64,000 nt of DNA from Akkermansiaceae bacterium UBA6138. GTDB lineage: Bacteria > Verrucomicrobiota > Verrucomicrobiia > Verrucomicrobiales > DEV007. The translations under genes were made by a program, and so were the position numbers. Below are positions 1-7,109 of this stretch, piece by piece. The number at the start of each line of letters is the position of its first letter. Within the stretch, counting starts at the first letter, position 1. The notes beneath the pieces are model-generated. The model made no database searches. It was not told where the DNA came from and was given only the letters and a program-made list of their open reading frames with translations. Location: contig DIVG01000060.1 in assembly GCA_002422425.1 (NCBI GenBank), positions 1 to 64,000 on the forward strand. Reading direction: 5' to 3'.

Positions 1-1
1 G

Positions 2-1366
2 CTGCTCGGCAGCGAAGGATTTTTCAAGGAGCTGCGCGGAGCGACGACCTCGACGGCGAATCCGCTCGCGAGTCGTCCGCCCATGATCCAGGGAAAGGCG
101 AAGAGTGTCATCTTCCTCTTCATGTATGGAGGTCCCAGCCACATCGATACCTTTGACTACAAGCCGAACATGTACGGCATGGATGGAAAGACGATCGAGG
201 TGAAGACCTTCGGCCGCGGCGGGAAAAAGAACGAGGGCCGCATCGTCGAGCCTAAGTGGAAATTCAAGCAATACGGCGAGTGTGGCAAGCATGTCTCGGA
301 TCTCTTCCCCCATGTCGGGGGCTGCGTCGACGACATCGCCTTCCTCCATTCGATGACGGCCGACTCGCCCATCCACGGTTCGGCCCTGCTCATGATGAAC
401 AGCGGATCGCTCATCAGCGGGCATCCCTCGCTCGGATCCTGGGTGAACTACGGGCTCGGTTCGGTGAATGAAAACCTGCCCGGGTATGTTGTCATGTTAG
501 ATCAAAGCGGCGGTCCGATCTCGGGGGCGAAGAACTGGACCTCGGGTTTCATGCCGGCGAGCTACCAGGGCACCGTCTTCCGTTCGCAGGGGAATCCCAT
601 TCTCAATCTCCAGCATGTCGACGGCATGGCGGCGGGTGAACAGCGTTTGCTCATCGATTCGCTGAATCATCTCAATGCCGGCCATCTCTCGCCGCGTTTT
701 GACAACACCAATCTCTCCGCGCGGATCTCCAGTTACGAGCTCGCCTACCGCATGCAGGCGACCGCACCCGAGGCCATCGCGGTGGAGGAGGAGAGCGAAG
801 AGACGAAGGCCCTCTACGGGATGGATCGCAAGGAGACCGAGGACTTCGGCCGCAAGTGTCTCCTCGCCCGACGTCTCGTCGAGCGGGGGACGCGCTTTAT
901 CCAGATCTATTCGGGCGGGGCCCACAATGATCACAACTGGGACGCTCACGGCGATCTCGAGGACAATCACAATCTTCACGCCGGGGCGACCGACAAGCCC
1001 ATTGCCGGATTGCTCAAGGATCTGAAGCGTCGCGGCATGCTCGACGACACCCTCGTCGTCTGGGGTGGCGAGTTCGGACGCCAGCCCACTGCCGAATACG
1101 AGAAGGGAACCGGACGAGACCACAACAGCTACGGTTTCACGATGTGGATGGCCGGCGGCGGGGTGAAAGGGGGCGTCTCGGTGGGACAGACCGACGAACT
1201 CGGCTCCATGGCGGTCGATAATCGTTTCCACGTAAAAAATCTCCACGCGACGATTCTCAGCCTGATGGGTCTCGATCCGAATGAACTCAGTTTTTTCTTC
1301 GGAGGCCTCGACCACAAACTCGTCGGCGTCGAGGGAGCGGATCCCATTCGGGAGGTGATGGCTTGA
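2..1366 (+). CDS. DUF1501 domain protein, 5'-truncated by window edge
   Basis: The frame is open from the window edge. The 27 residues before the first Met (position 83) read as the tail of a secretion-type N-terminus (LLGSEGFFKEL...), so the true start lies outside and Met83 is not the start. The family has an alkaline-phosphatase/sulfatase-like fold and is usually Tat-exported to the periplasm. Visible hallmarks are GGPSHIDTFDYKP near the start, FGRKCLLARRLVERG in the middle, and GGEFGRQP followed by GRDHN towards the end. Its biochemical activity is not established. In planctomycetes and verrucomicrobia it is normally encoded just after a DUF1549/DUF1553 cytochrome-type protein, as at 46986-51293 here, so such a partner probably lies upstream of the window. 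It converges on the OsmC gene across a repeat array. Confidence 0.9.
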   Translation: MLGSEGFFKELRGATTSTANPLASRPPMIQGKAKSVIFLFMYGGPSHIDTFDYKPNMYGMDGKTIEVKTFGRGGKKNEGRIVEPKWKFKQYGECGKHVSDLFPHVGGCVDDIAFLHSMTADSPIHGSALLMMNSGSLISGHPSLGSWVNYGLGSVNENLPGYVVMLDQSGGPISGAKNWTSGFMPASYQGTVFRSQGNPILNLQHVDGMAAGEQRLLIDSLNHLNAGHLSPRFDNTNLSARISSYELAYRMQATAPEAIAVEEESEETKALYGMDRKETEDFGRKCLLARRLVERGTRFIQIYSGGAHNDHNWDAHGDLEDNHNLHAGATDKPIAGLLKDLKRRGMLDDTLVVWGGEFGRQPTAEYEKGTGRDHNSYGFTMWMAGGGVKGGVSVGQTDELGSMAVDNRFHVKNLHATILSLMGLDPNELSFFFGGLDHKLVGVEGADPIREVMA

Positions 1367-1372
1367 GGGGAA

Positions 1373-1463
1373 GGGATTGAGGTTTTAAGGGATTGAGGTT
1401 TTAAGGGATTGAGGTTTTAAGGGATGGGAGCCTGAACCGCTGAACCCCTGAACCCCTGAACCC
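1373..1463. repeat. Tandem short repeats between convergent genes
   Basis: Three exact 16-bp copies of gggattgaggttttaa run from 1373 to 1420. They are followed by four 8-bp copies of ctgaaccc (first copy ctgaaccg) at 1432-1463. The array fills the gap between the stop codons of the DUF1501 gene and the oppositely oriented OsmC gene. A diverged relative of the 16-mer occurs at 38781-38810, again between two convergent genes. Confidence 0.85.
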
Positions 1464-1475
1464 CTTCCTCTCGTC

Positions 1476-1886
1476 CTACCCGACCCAGTGAAAGGTTACC
1501 GGCTTTTCGATGTCGGGATGGAGGCTGAGAAAGACGGGGCAGGTCATGGCGGCTTTTTCAATCGCGCCGGCGTTGGGATGATCGGCGGGGAGGGGAATCG
1601 TCATTTCGATGGTCAGTTTCGCAACGCGCCGCGGCGGTTCGGGAGTCATCTCCTTGAGGACCCTTACTTTTGTGCCTGTCAGATCGATCCCGTGCCGCTC
1701 GGCGAAGATCCCCATGATCGTCATCATGCAGGTGCCGAGTGAAGTGGCGAGCAGGTCGGTGGGGGAAAAGCGCTCCCCGCGACCGTGATTGTCGACGGGG
1801 GCATCGGTTTCGACGATGGAGCCCGAGGGCCCGTGCTGTGCCGAGGTGCGCAACTGGCCTTGGTAGGTCGCGTTGATTTCGATCAT
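1476..1886 (-). CDS. OsmC family protein (peroxide-reducing type)
   Basis: A 136-residue protein of the OsmC/Ohr/YhfA superfamily, which are cytoplasmic thiol peroxidases acting on organic hydroperoxides. Both expected reactive cysteines are present: Cys53 in LGTCMMT and Cys116 in MTCPVFLSL. The family's central Ser-Pro-x-(D/E) turn is also there (RFSPTDLLATSLG). The length is typical of the YhfA-like branch rather than Ohr. It lies 13 bp downstream of the hypothetical membrane protein at 1900-2517 on the same strand, so the two may be cotranscribed. Substrate preference cannot be judged from sequence. Confidence 0.88.
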   Translation of the reverse strand: MIEINATYQGQLRTSAQHGPSGSIVETDAPVDNHGRGERFSPTDLLATSLGTCMMTIMGIFAERHGIDLTGTKVRVLKEMTPEPPRRVAKLTIEMTIPLPADHPNAGAIEKAAMTCPVFLSLHPDIEKPVTFHWVG

Positions 1887-1899
1887 AATTAGGGATTTT

Positions 1900-2517
1900 C
1901 TATGGGAGGCTCTTCATGACCCGGCCGGAGAGTTCCCCTTTAAGGGTGATGCCCTGATCAATGAACTCGGCGGCGTAGACCTTGAGATTCTCGGCAAAGC
2001 GTGCCGTGGAGAGAGCGGTGACTTTGGCCCCGGTGAGGCTGACTTTTTTCAGGAAGTCCCCGCTGACGGTGATCTCGCGGGCGATGATGGCGACAGGCAC
2101 ACTTGTGAGGGGGGCGCTGTAGGTTACCGCCCGGCCGATGTAAAGGGTCGGCTCGTCGGGTGCCGCGTTCACGTGAGCTTCGCCATCCTTGAGATTGACG
2201 ACGGTATACCCTTCGGCGACGAAGCGGCCGGGGCCGAAATAGGTGGCGGCGCTGACGAAGGCGACGATAAGAAGAATCAAGACGGAAAGACTCCCGCCAA
2301 GACATCCGCAACAGCCGCAGCCTCTTTTCCTTTTCAACGGTTCGTAGGGGTCAGTAGGGTGAGTTCGTGTCTTCGTTTTTCTCTTCTTTGAAGACTTTTC
2401 GGATCCGTAGGTGGGACCCTCGTGCTTGATATCTCTGAGATCGGGTCGCGGCAGCGGTGGGGCGGGAATCCCGTCGGGCGGATTGTGATCCGGAAATGGA
2501 GGTGTCGTATCGCTCAT
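1900..2517 (-). CDS. Hypothetical single-pass membrane protein with Cys-rich juxtamembrane motif
   Basis: No family recognised (205 aa). Residues 1-60 are proline-rich and then strongly basic (KKRKTKTR, LKRKR), consistent with a cytoplasmic N-terminus. A CGCCGCLGG cluster at about 66-74 is followed by one hydrophobic segment (about 75-95). The remaining ~110 residues are probably outside the membrane and look beta-rich, with repeated short strands (ITVSGDF, VSLTGAKV, ITLKGELSG) like small beta-solenoid or adhesin-type proteins. The cysteine cluster could be acylated or bind metal; this is inference. It is upstream of, and on the same strand as, the OsmC gene. Confidence 0.7.
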   Translation of the reverse strand: MSDTTPPFPDHNPPDGIPAPPLPRPDLRDIKHEGPTYGSEKSSKKRKTKTRTHPTDPYEPLKRKRGCGCCGCLGGSLSVLILLIVAFVSAATYFGPGRFVAEGYTVVNLKDGEAHVNAAPDEPTLYIGRAVTYSAPLTSVPVAIIAREITVSGDFLKKVSLTGAKVTALSTARFAENLKVYAAEFIDQGITLKGELSGRVMKSLP

Positions 2518-2669
2518 TCGGAAATCCCCGGCGCTGCATTAAGATAGACAGGCAAAAAGCCCGGGCTTTCAAGATAAAATATCCCTGATTTCACCCCGAT
2601 CTCTTTAGCGGTGGACGCCGGAGAACTCTTGTCGGAAGCGGATCACTGTGGGACAGTGGGGGGCTCCAG

Positions 2670-3368
2670 ATGAAAGACACCCTCCTGCACGACGACCATC
2701 GTCATCACAATACTCTCAAGCGCTACTTCATAACCGGTCTGATTTCCATCATTCCTCTTTGGATTACCTGGCTTGTGCTTTCCTTTCTCTTCAATATGCT
2801 TTCAGGGATAGGGTCTCCGGTCGTAAAATGGCTCGGCAAGCAGGCTGCTCCGCGGTTCCCCGAGATTGCGGAGATGCTTGAGTCCGAGATGACTCTCTCA
2901 ATCGTTGCCTTCATCCTCGTAATCGCGAGCCTTTTCCTCCTCGGCTGGTTCACGACGAACTTCATCGGGCGGCGTCTTTTTCATTTTTTTGAGGAGGTTT
3001 TTCACCGCATTCCTTTCGTCAAGACGATCTACGGGTCGGTTAAAAAGCTCATCTCCGTTCTCGGAGACAAGCCCAAGGGAGACGTGCAGCGGGTCGTGCT
3101 GATCAATTTTCCCACGCCCGAGATGAAGACGGTGGGTCTCGTCACGCGGACTTTCCGCGACAAGGACACGGGTCGCGAACTCGCCGCCGTCTACGTGCCG
3201 ACGACACCGAACCCGACTTCGGGCTACCTCGAAATTGTGCCGGTGGCGAATCTCATTTCGACGAACTGGACCCTCGACGAGGCGATGACCTTCATCGTCT
3301 CGGGCGGGGCGATCGCTCCGGACGAGATCAACTTCGATCGTTCAGCGAAGGCCCCCGGTGTTCTTTGA
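2670..3368 (+). CDS. DUF502 family membrane protein
   Basis: A 232-residue protein of the DUF502 family, inner-membrane proteins of unknown function that are widespread in Gram-negative bacteria and homologous to plant LCV/COV proteins. Features seen are a hydrophobic segment at about 20-45 (the family's ITGLISIIPLWITW pattern), a second at about 75-95, the conserved HRIPFVKTIYGSVKKL stretch after it, and the C-terminal PTTPNPTSGYLEIVP motif. The ATG at 2670 follows a purine-rich stretch. A 14-bp palindrome (aaagcccgggcttt, 2556-2569) lies upstream in the gap between this gene and the divergent hypothetical gene. Confidence 0.88.
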   Translation: MKDTLLHDDHRHHNTLKRYFITGLISIIPLWITWLVLSFLFNMLSGIGSPVVKWLGKQAAPRFPEIAEMLESEMTLSIVAFILVIASLFLLGWFTTNFIGRRLFHFFEEVFHRIPFVKTIYGSVKKLISVLGDKPKGDVQRVVLINFPTPEMKTVGLVTRTFRDKDTGRELAAVYVPTTPNPTSGYLEIVPVANLISTNWTLDEAMTFIVSGGAIAPDEINFDRSAKAPGVL

Positions 3369-3373
3369 AATAC

Positions 3374-3434
3374 TCATGCGAGGGTGTCCCTCACGACCCG
3401 CCCATGCACGTCGGTGAGGCGGAAGTAGCGTCCC
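3374..3434 (-). pseudogene. Relic of a DUF1501 C-terminus
   Basis: Read on the minus strand, this segment encodes GRYFRLTDVHGRVVRDTLA followed by a stop. The intact DUF1501 gene at 49890-51293 ends with GRNFRFTDVHGHVVREVLS. The match stops abruptly upstream and no start or other DUF1501 motif precedes it in frame, so this is a fragment rather than a gene. Confidence 0.6.
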
Positions 3435-3661
3435 CGCCGCTGTGGAAATCTGCTGCCACGCCTTCCGAAATGGCTTCCGGGGAGTGAAGCTCCATTTGCG
3501 AAGGTATTCCTTCATCGACCGCTTGAGTAGGATCGCCCCGAAGCACTCCAGGACAAGGTTGCGCACCGGTGAGCTTGGCTTGTTCCTCCGGCAATGCAAC
3601 GCCTACGCCGAGGATGGTGCGCTTGCCGTCGAGATCGATGCCCATGGCGATGAGAGTGCAT
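3391..3661 (-). pseudogene. Possible degenerate DDE transposase fragment
   Basis: The minus-strand frame contains a stretch reading CTLIAMGIDLDGKRTILGV, resembling the catalytic-core segment of mutator/IS256-type transposases, in which an Asp sits in a strand followed by a turn and LGV. After about 25 residues the similarity fades and no second acidic motif or terminal inverted repeat is visible. It is at most a relic. The short match makes the family assignment tentative. Confidence 0.35.
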
Positions 3662-3890
3662 AGTTCACAAGGGCGCCGCCGTGCCGGACCTTTTTTAGCG
3701 GGCGTCGCTGACGAGGTAGGGGAAGGACGCTATTGACCGGGGCCGCTGCGGTGAGGATGACGGGAAGAAAAAGGGTAATGAAAAGAAGCGGAAAAGGGCA
3801 TCAATAGATTCGAACTTCAGGGCAGCCTCGTCTTTTTCCCGGGATATGCGAGAGCGCGAACAAGTCCAATGGGGACGGTGATTTGTCGCC
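3662..3890. other. Gap without intact gene
   Basis: Together with 3369-3661 this makes a stretch of about 520 bp with no intact gene. One minus-strand frame encodes a hydrophobic stretch like a signal peptide (LLFITLFLPVILTAAAP) without a usable start, which fits decayed secreted-protein coding sequence. No terminator, tRNA or other element was identified. Confidence 0.5.
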
Positions 3891-5234
3891 TCACGCCACC
3901 CGGGTCCGCAGCCAGAGCCTCCTCCCGAGCAGCACTGCGGTCACCGTCAGGCCTATCGTGATGCCCCACCACATCCCCGAGGCACCCCAGTCGAGGCGGA
4001 AGGCGAACCACCATCCGATCGGGAGCGAGACGACCCAGTAGGCGAAGACGGCGATCCAGGCGGGGCCGTGGACGTCGTCGAGACCGCGGAGGGCGCCCAT
4101 CGAGATAATCTGGAGCGCATCGGAAAACTGGAAGGCAGCCGAGACGACGAGCAGCGTCGCGGCGAGGGCGCGGGCCTCGGGCTCGGTCACGAACCATCCG
4201 GCGATAACGTTGGGGAAAAACAGCACGGTGAGGGCGCTGCAGAGAGTGAAACAGGCCCCCATGATCCAGCCGCTCACGACGAGCGGTCTGAGCCTTTCGT
4301 GCGCCTTTGCCCCCCACGCCTCGCCGATGCGGACGGTCATGGCCATGGAGAGGCCCAGCGGCACCATGAAGACCGTCGCGGCGCAGGTGATGGCGACCTG
4401 GTGCGAGGCGAGGGCAACTTTGCCGATGGTGCCGATGACGATCGTGGCGGCAACAAAAGCGCTCACTTCGGCAAGGAGCTGGACCGAGGCGGGCAGACCC
4501 ACTTTCACAAGTGAGCGGATCGAGGGACCGTGCGGCAGTTTGAACCAGTGGCGCGGCACCCAGTCGTGCATCGTGCGGGAGCGGCGGCACCAGCGAATCA
4601 AATAGGCCAGAGTGGCGCATCGTGCGATCAGAGTGGCGACTCCGGCCCCTTCTAGACCGAGCGCGGGCGCGCCGAATTTGCCCCAGATCAGGATCCAGTT
4701 GAGGAGCACGTTCAGGGCTACCCCGCCTAGCATGATCCAGAAGGCGGGCCAGGGATGGTTCATCGCATCGGCGTGATTTTTCACCGTCATGCACCCGATC
4801 GCGGGGATCATTGAGACGGCGACGATGAGAAAATAATGACCGGCGGCGTCGGCGACATCGGGTTCCTGCCCGAAGTATCCGAAGAAGGGAATCACCGTGA
4901 ACGCGATCACGACGGTGAAAACTCCCACGACGATGGCGATTAGGAGACCATTGCGCAGCGACTCGCGCGCCATTTGCGTGTCGCCTGCCCCCCGCGCCTG
5001 CGAGACGCGGATGGAGACGGCCATGCTCATTCCGATTCCGAGCATGAGCGGCAGATAGAGGATGGTGTTGGCAAAGGTCGAGGCAGCGAGCGGGACGACC
5101 CCGAGACGACCGATCATGAGCGTGTCGGAGAGGCCCACGAGCATTTGACTGACCTGGCCGAAGATGAGGGGAAAAGCGAGGATAAGTGTGCCGCGACCTT
5201 CGGTGAGGATAGTGCGTGGAGTCAGAGTGTGCAT
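3891..5234 (-). CDS. MATE family multidrug efflux transporter
   Basis: A 447-residue inner-membrane protein of the MATE family (NorM/DinF type), a Na+- or H+-coupled antiporter for cationic drugs, dyes or metabolites. About twelve hydrophobic segments are arranged as two similar halves. The family start pattern is present (LILAFPLIFGQVSQMLVGLSD, then MIGRLG), and the second half opens with VGLPASVQLLAEVSAF. Length is typical. The ATG at 5234 is preceded by a roughly 230-nt leader carrying a promoter, a 23-codon ORF and an intrinsic terminator, which suggests regulated read-through into this gene. The substrate cannot be inferred. Confidence 0.92.
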   Translation of the reverse strand: MHTLTPRTILTEGRGTLILAFPLIFGQVSQMLVGLSDTLMIGRLGVVPLAASTFANTILYLPLMLGIGMSMAVSIRVSQARGAGDTQMARESLRNGLLIAIVVGVFTVVIAFTVIPFFGYFGQEPDVADAAGHYFLIVAVSMIPAIGCMTVKNHADAMNHPWPAFWIMLGGVALNVLLNWILIWGKFGAPALGLEGAGVATLIARCATLAYLIRWCRRSRTMHDWVPRHWFKLPHGPSIRSLVKVGLPASVQLLAEVSAFVAATIVIGTIGKVALASHQVAITCAATVFMVPLGLSMAMTVRIGEAWGAKAHERLRPLVVSGWIMGACFTLCSALTVLFFPNVIAGWFVTEPEARALAATLLVVSAAFQFSDALQIISMGALRGLDDVHGPAWIAVFAYWVVSLPIGWWFAFRLDWGASGMWWGITIGLTVTAVLLGRRLWLRTRVA

Positions 5235-5282
5235 GTAAGAAAGAGGAGAGAGGGGGGCTGGGGAATTCGGCCTGCGGAAAAC

Positions 5283-5312
5283 AAAAAACCCGCAGGAGAA
5301 GATCCGGCGGGT
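5283..5312 (-). terminator. Intrinsic terminator in the MATE leader
   Basis: On the minus strand a hairpin ACCCGC / GCGGGT (5307-5312 and 5288-5293), with an inner GGA/TCC extension and a 5-nt loop, is followed directly by a run of six to seven T residues. It lies after the leader ORF and about 50 nt before the MATE start codon, so it can only stop transcripts heading into the MATE gene. Confidence 0.7.
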
Positions 5313-5345
5313 CTGCTGAGAGAGGGAGAAACGGGAGGACAGACT

Positions 5346-5417
5346 TCAGCAGAGGTCGCAGGTAAACGCCATCAGGGACGGCGCGGCGACGGGTTTGACG
5401 AGGAGGCGGCGATTCAT
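5346..5417 (-). CDS. Candidate 23-aa regulatory leader peptide upstream of MATE gene
   Basis: A small ORF on the minus strand encodes MNRRLLVKPVAAPSLMAFTCD plus Leu-Cys and a TGA stop. It lies about 20 nt after a promoter-like -10 and ends 34 nt before the intrinsic terminator. The last codons and stop (TCTGCTGA, 5346-5353) are exactly complementary to TCAGCAGA at 5312-5319, just 5' of the terminator stem. Codons 15-17 (GATGGCG, 5367-5373) can pair with CGCC and ATC of the terminator's 5' arm (5301-5309, GG bulged). This is the layout of a ribosome-dependent transcription attenuator. No clear Shine-Dalgarno is visible, which is the main weakness. Confidence 0.5.
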   Translation of the reverse strand: MNRRLLVKPVAAPSLMAFTCDLC

Positions 5418-5438
5418 GCGGAGAAGGGCGACTTATTG

Positions 5439-5467
5439 GAGATAAAGCCATTGCTCGGAGCTGTCAA
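5439..5467 (-). promoter_or_regulatory. Sigma-70-type promoter for the MATE leader
   Basis: A consensus TTGACA (5462-5467) is separated by exactly 17 bp from TATCTC (5439-5444) on the minus strand. The predicted transcript starts about 15-20 nt before the leader ORF ATG at 5417. Confidence 0.6.
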
Positions 5468-5497
5468 GAAACGACCTTTCGCACGCAGCGCGGGTAG

Positions 5498-5518
5498 GGA
5501 CGTTCGGACCGAACGTCC
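5498..5518. promoter_or_regulatory. 21-bp palindrome, operator-like
   Basis: GGACGTTCGG-A-CCGAACGTCC is a perfect inverted repeat of two 10-bp arms around one base. It sits between the MATE leader promoter (30 bp from its -35) and the divergent photolyase gene, so a bound repressor could touch either. It contains GTTC-N5-GAAC; the SOS box known for Verrucomicrobia is TGTTC-N4-GAACA, so spacing and flanks differ. Confidence 0.5.
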
Positions 5519-5616
5519 GTTTGGGTGAGCAGGTGGAGTCGATGGCCATCCGCGTGTGAGCGCAAAATCTGAGTCCGCCGTCCGCATCGTCGCGGCGAAC
5601 GTAGGTAAGAAATCCC

Positions 5617-7041
5617 ATGTCCCGTTACAAGACTGTCATTCACTGGTTCCGCCGTGACCTGCGCCTCTCGGACAATGTCGCGCTCTCGCAGGCCGTCGCC
5701 GACGCGGAGGAGGTCGTGCCCGTCTACATCGCGAGCACGTGGAAGGGGCCGCATGCCTGGACCGGGCCGGGGCGGCAGGCTTTTCTTTGCGGCTGCCTCG
5801 ACTCGCTCTCGGCAAATATGGCGCATGCCGGCGGTCGTCTCCTATTTCGTCGCGGTGCCCCTGTCGCGGAGTTGGAAAAGCTTATCCGAGAGAGCCGTGC
5901 CGAGGCTGTCTATGTGAACCGCGATCCCGATCCCCACGGTCGTGAGACGGAAAAGGCGGTGCGGGAGCTCTGCCGGGAGTTCGGGATCGCCTTTCACGAT
6001 TTTCAGGATGCGGTCCTGCACGAACCTCACGAGGTCCTCACCGGATCGGGAAATCCCTACAAGGTCTACACGCCCTATTCGAAAAACTGGTTCACCCTGA
6101 AAAAAAGTGCCCCCGTCCCGACCGTTCGCACGCTGCGAACTCCGGTCGGAATGGCGACGGGGGAAGCACCTGTCTTGAGCGACTGGGGGATCACGCTCGG
6201 GCATCCGCTTGCGATCGAGCCCGGTGAAAAGGCGGCGCGGACCAGATTAAAAAAAGCGGTCGAGAGCGCGATCGGCACCTACGCCGAAAAGCGGAACGAC
6301 CCCGCCGCTGACGCCACGTCGCATCTCGGGGCCGACCTGCGCTACGGAGCCATTTCGGTGCGTGAGGTTTTCTACCGGTCGCACGAGGCCCTCGCGAGCG
6401 CACCCGGTGCCGCTGAGCGGGCCTCGATCCAGGCCTTTCAAAAGCAGCTGGCCTGGCGCGAGTTTTTCATGGCCATTCTCTACCATTTTCCGGAAGTCCT
6501 CGAGACGGACTTTAATCCCGACTGGCGGGGGCTCGACTGGGATGCGCCCGACAAAGGCGACAAGTTCGAACGCTGGAAAACGGGTCGCACCGGTTTCCCT
6601 ATCGTCGATGCGGGGATGCGCCAGCTCCTCGAAACCGGTTACATGCACAACCGCGTCCGCATGATCACGGCAATGTTCCTGACAAAGGATCTCCACATCC
6701 ACTGGCGTTATGGTGAGTCGCATTTCATGCAGCATCTCCTCGACGGGGAGATTGCGAACAACAACGGTGGCTGGCAGTGGTCGGCGGGAACGGGGGCGGA
6801 CGCGGCCCCTTACTTTCGCATCCAGAATCCCTGGACGCAGACGGCGACCTACGACGCGCGGGGGGAGTATATCAAACGATGGCTACCCGAACTCGCCAAG
6901 GTCGATCCGAAGCGGTTCCAGTCCGCCCCCGAGGGCGGGGCAAGGCTCTGCGCCGACTACGTTGCTCCCGTCGTCGATCACAAGACGGAGCGTGACGAGA
7001 CTCTGACCCGCTTCAAGCGCCATCGCGGGGCGTCAGAGTAG
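5617..7041 (+). CDS. phrB: Class I deoxyribodipyrimidine photolyase / cryptochrome
   Basis: A 474-residue flavoprotein that uses light to split cyclobutane pyrimidine dimers. The N-terminal Rossmann-like antenna domain starts with VIHWFRRDLRLSDNVAL. The C-terminal FAD domain contains TSHLGADLRYGAIS, FQKQLAWREFFMAILYHFP, FPIVDAGMRQLLETGYMHNR, and the strongly conserved NNNGGWQWSAGTGADAAPY and FRIQNPWTQ stretches. Trp residues of the electron-transfer chain are in their expected surroundings (WQWS). Length is normal. The gene diverges from the MATE gene. Closely related cryptochromes cannot be fully excluded, but the motif set favours an active CPD photolyase. Confidence 0.93.
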   Translation: MSRYKTVIHWFRRDLRLSDNVALSQAVADAEEVVPVYIASTWKGPHAWTGPGRQAFLCGCLDSLSANMAHAGGRLLFRRGAPVAELEKLIRESRAEAVYVNRDPDPHGRETEKAVRELCREFGIAFHDFQDAVLHEPHEVLTGSGNPYKVYTPYSKNWFTLKKSAPVPTVRTLRTPVGMATGEAPVLSDWGITLGHPLAIEPGEKAARTRLKKAVESAIGTYAEKRNDPAADATSHLGADLRYGAISVREVFYRSHEALASAPGAAERASIQAFQKQLAWREFFMAILYHFPEVLETDFNPDWRGLDWDAPDKGDKFERWKTGRTGFPIVDAGMRQLLETGYMHNRVRMITAMFLTKDLHIHWRYGESHFMQHLLDGEIANNNGGWQWSAGTGADAAPYFRIQNPWTQTATYDARGEYIKRWLPELAKVDPKRFQSAPEGGARLCADYVAPVVDHKTERDETLTRFKRHRGASE

Positions 7042-7109
7042 CGCCGGGGCGGCGTGAAATTTCTGCGATTCTTCGTTTTCCTTCCGTGATTCTTCTTTAA
7101 AGTGTCCGC

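Noticed and set aside
1373..1463. CRISPR-like array
   Set aside because: Units are only 8 and 16 bp and are directly tandem without spacers.
3817..5451. 544-codon minus-strand ORF over the MATE gene and its leader
   Set aside because: Arg/His/Pro-rich shadow of the MATE gene in another frame; it also runs through the terminator and the leader ORF.
5498..5518. LexA box for photolyase SOS control
   Set aside because: Spacing is GTTC-N5-GAAC, one longer than the known Verrucomicrobia motif, and flanking bases differ; kept only as an unassigned palindrome.
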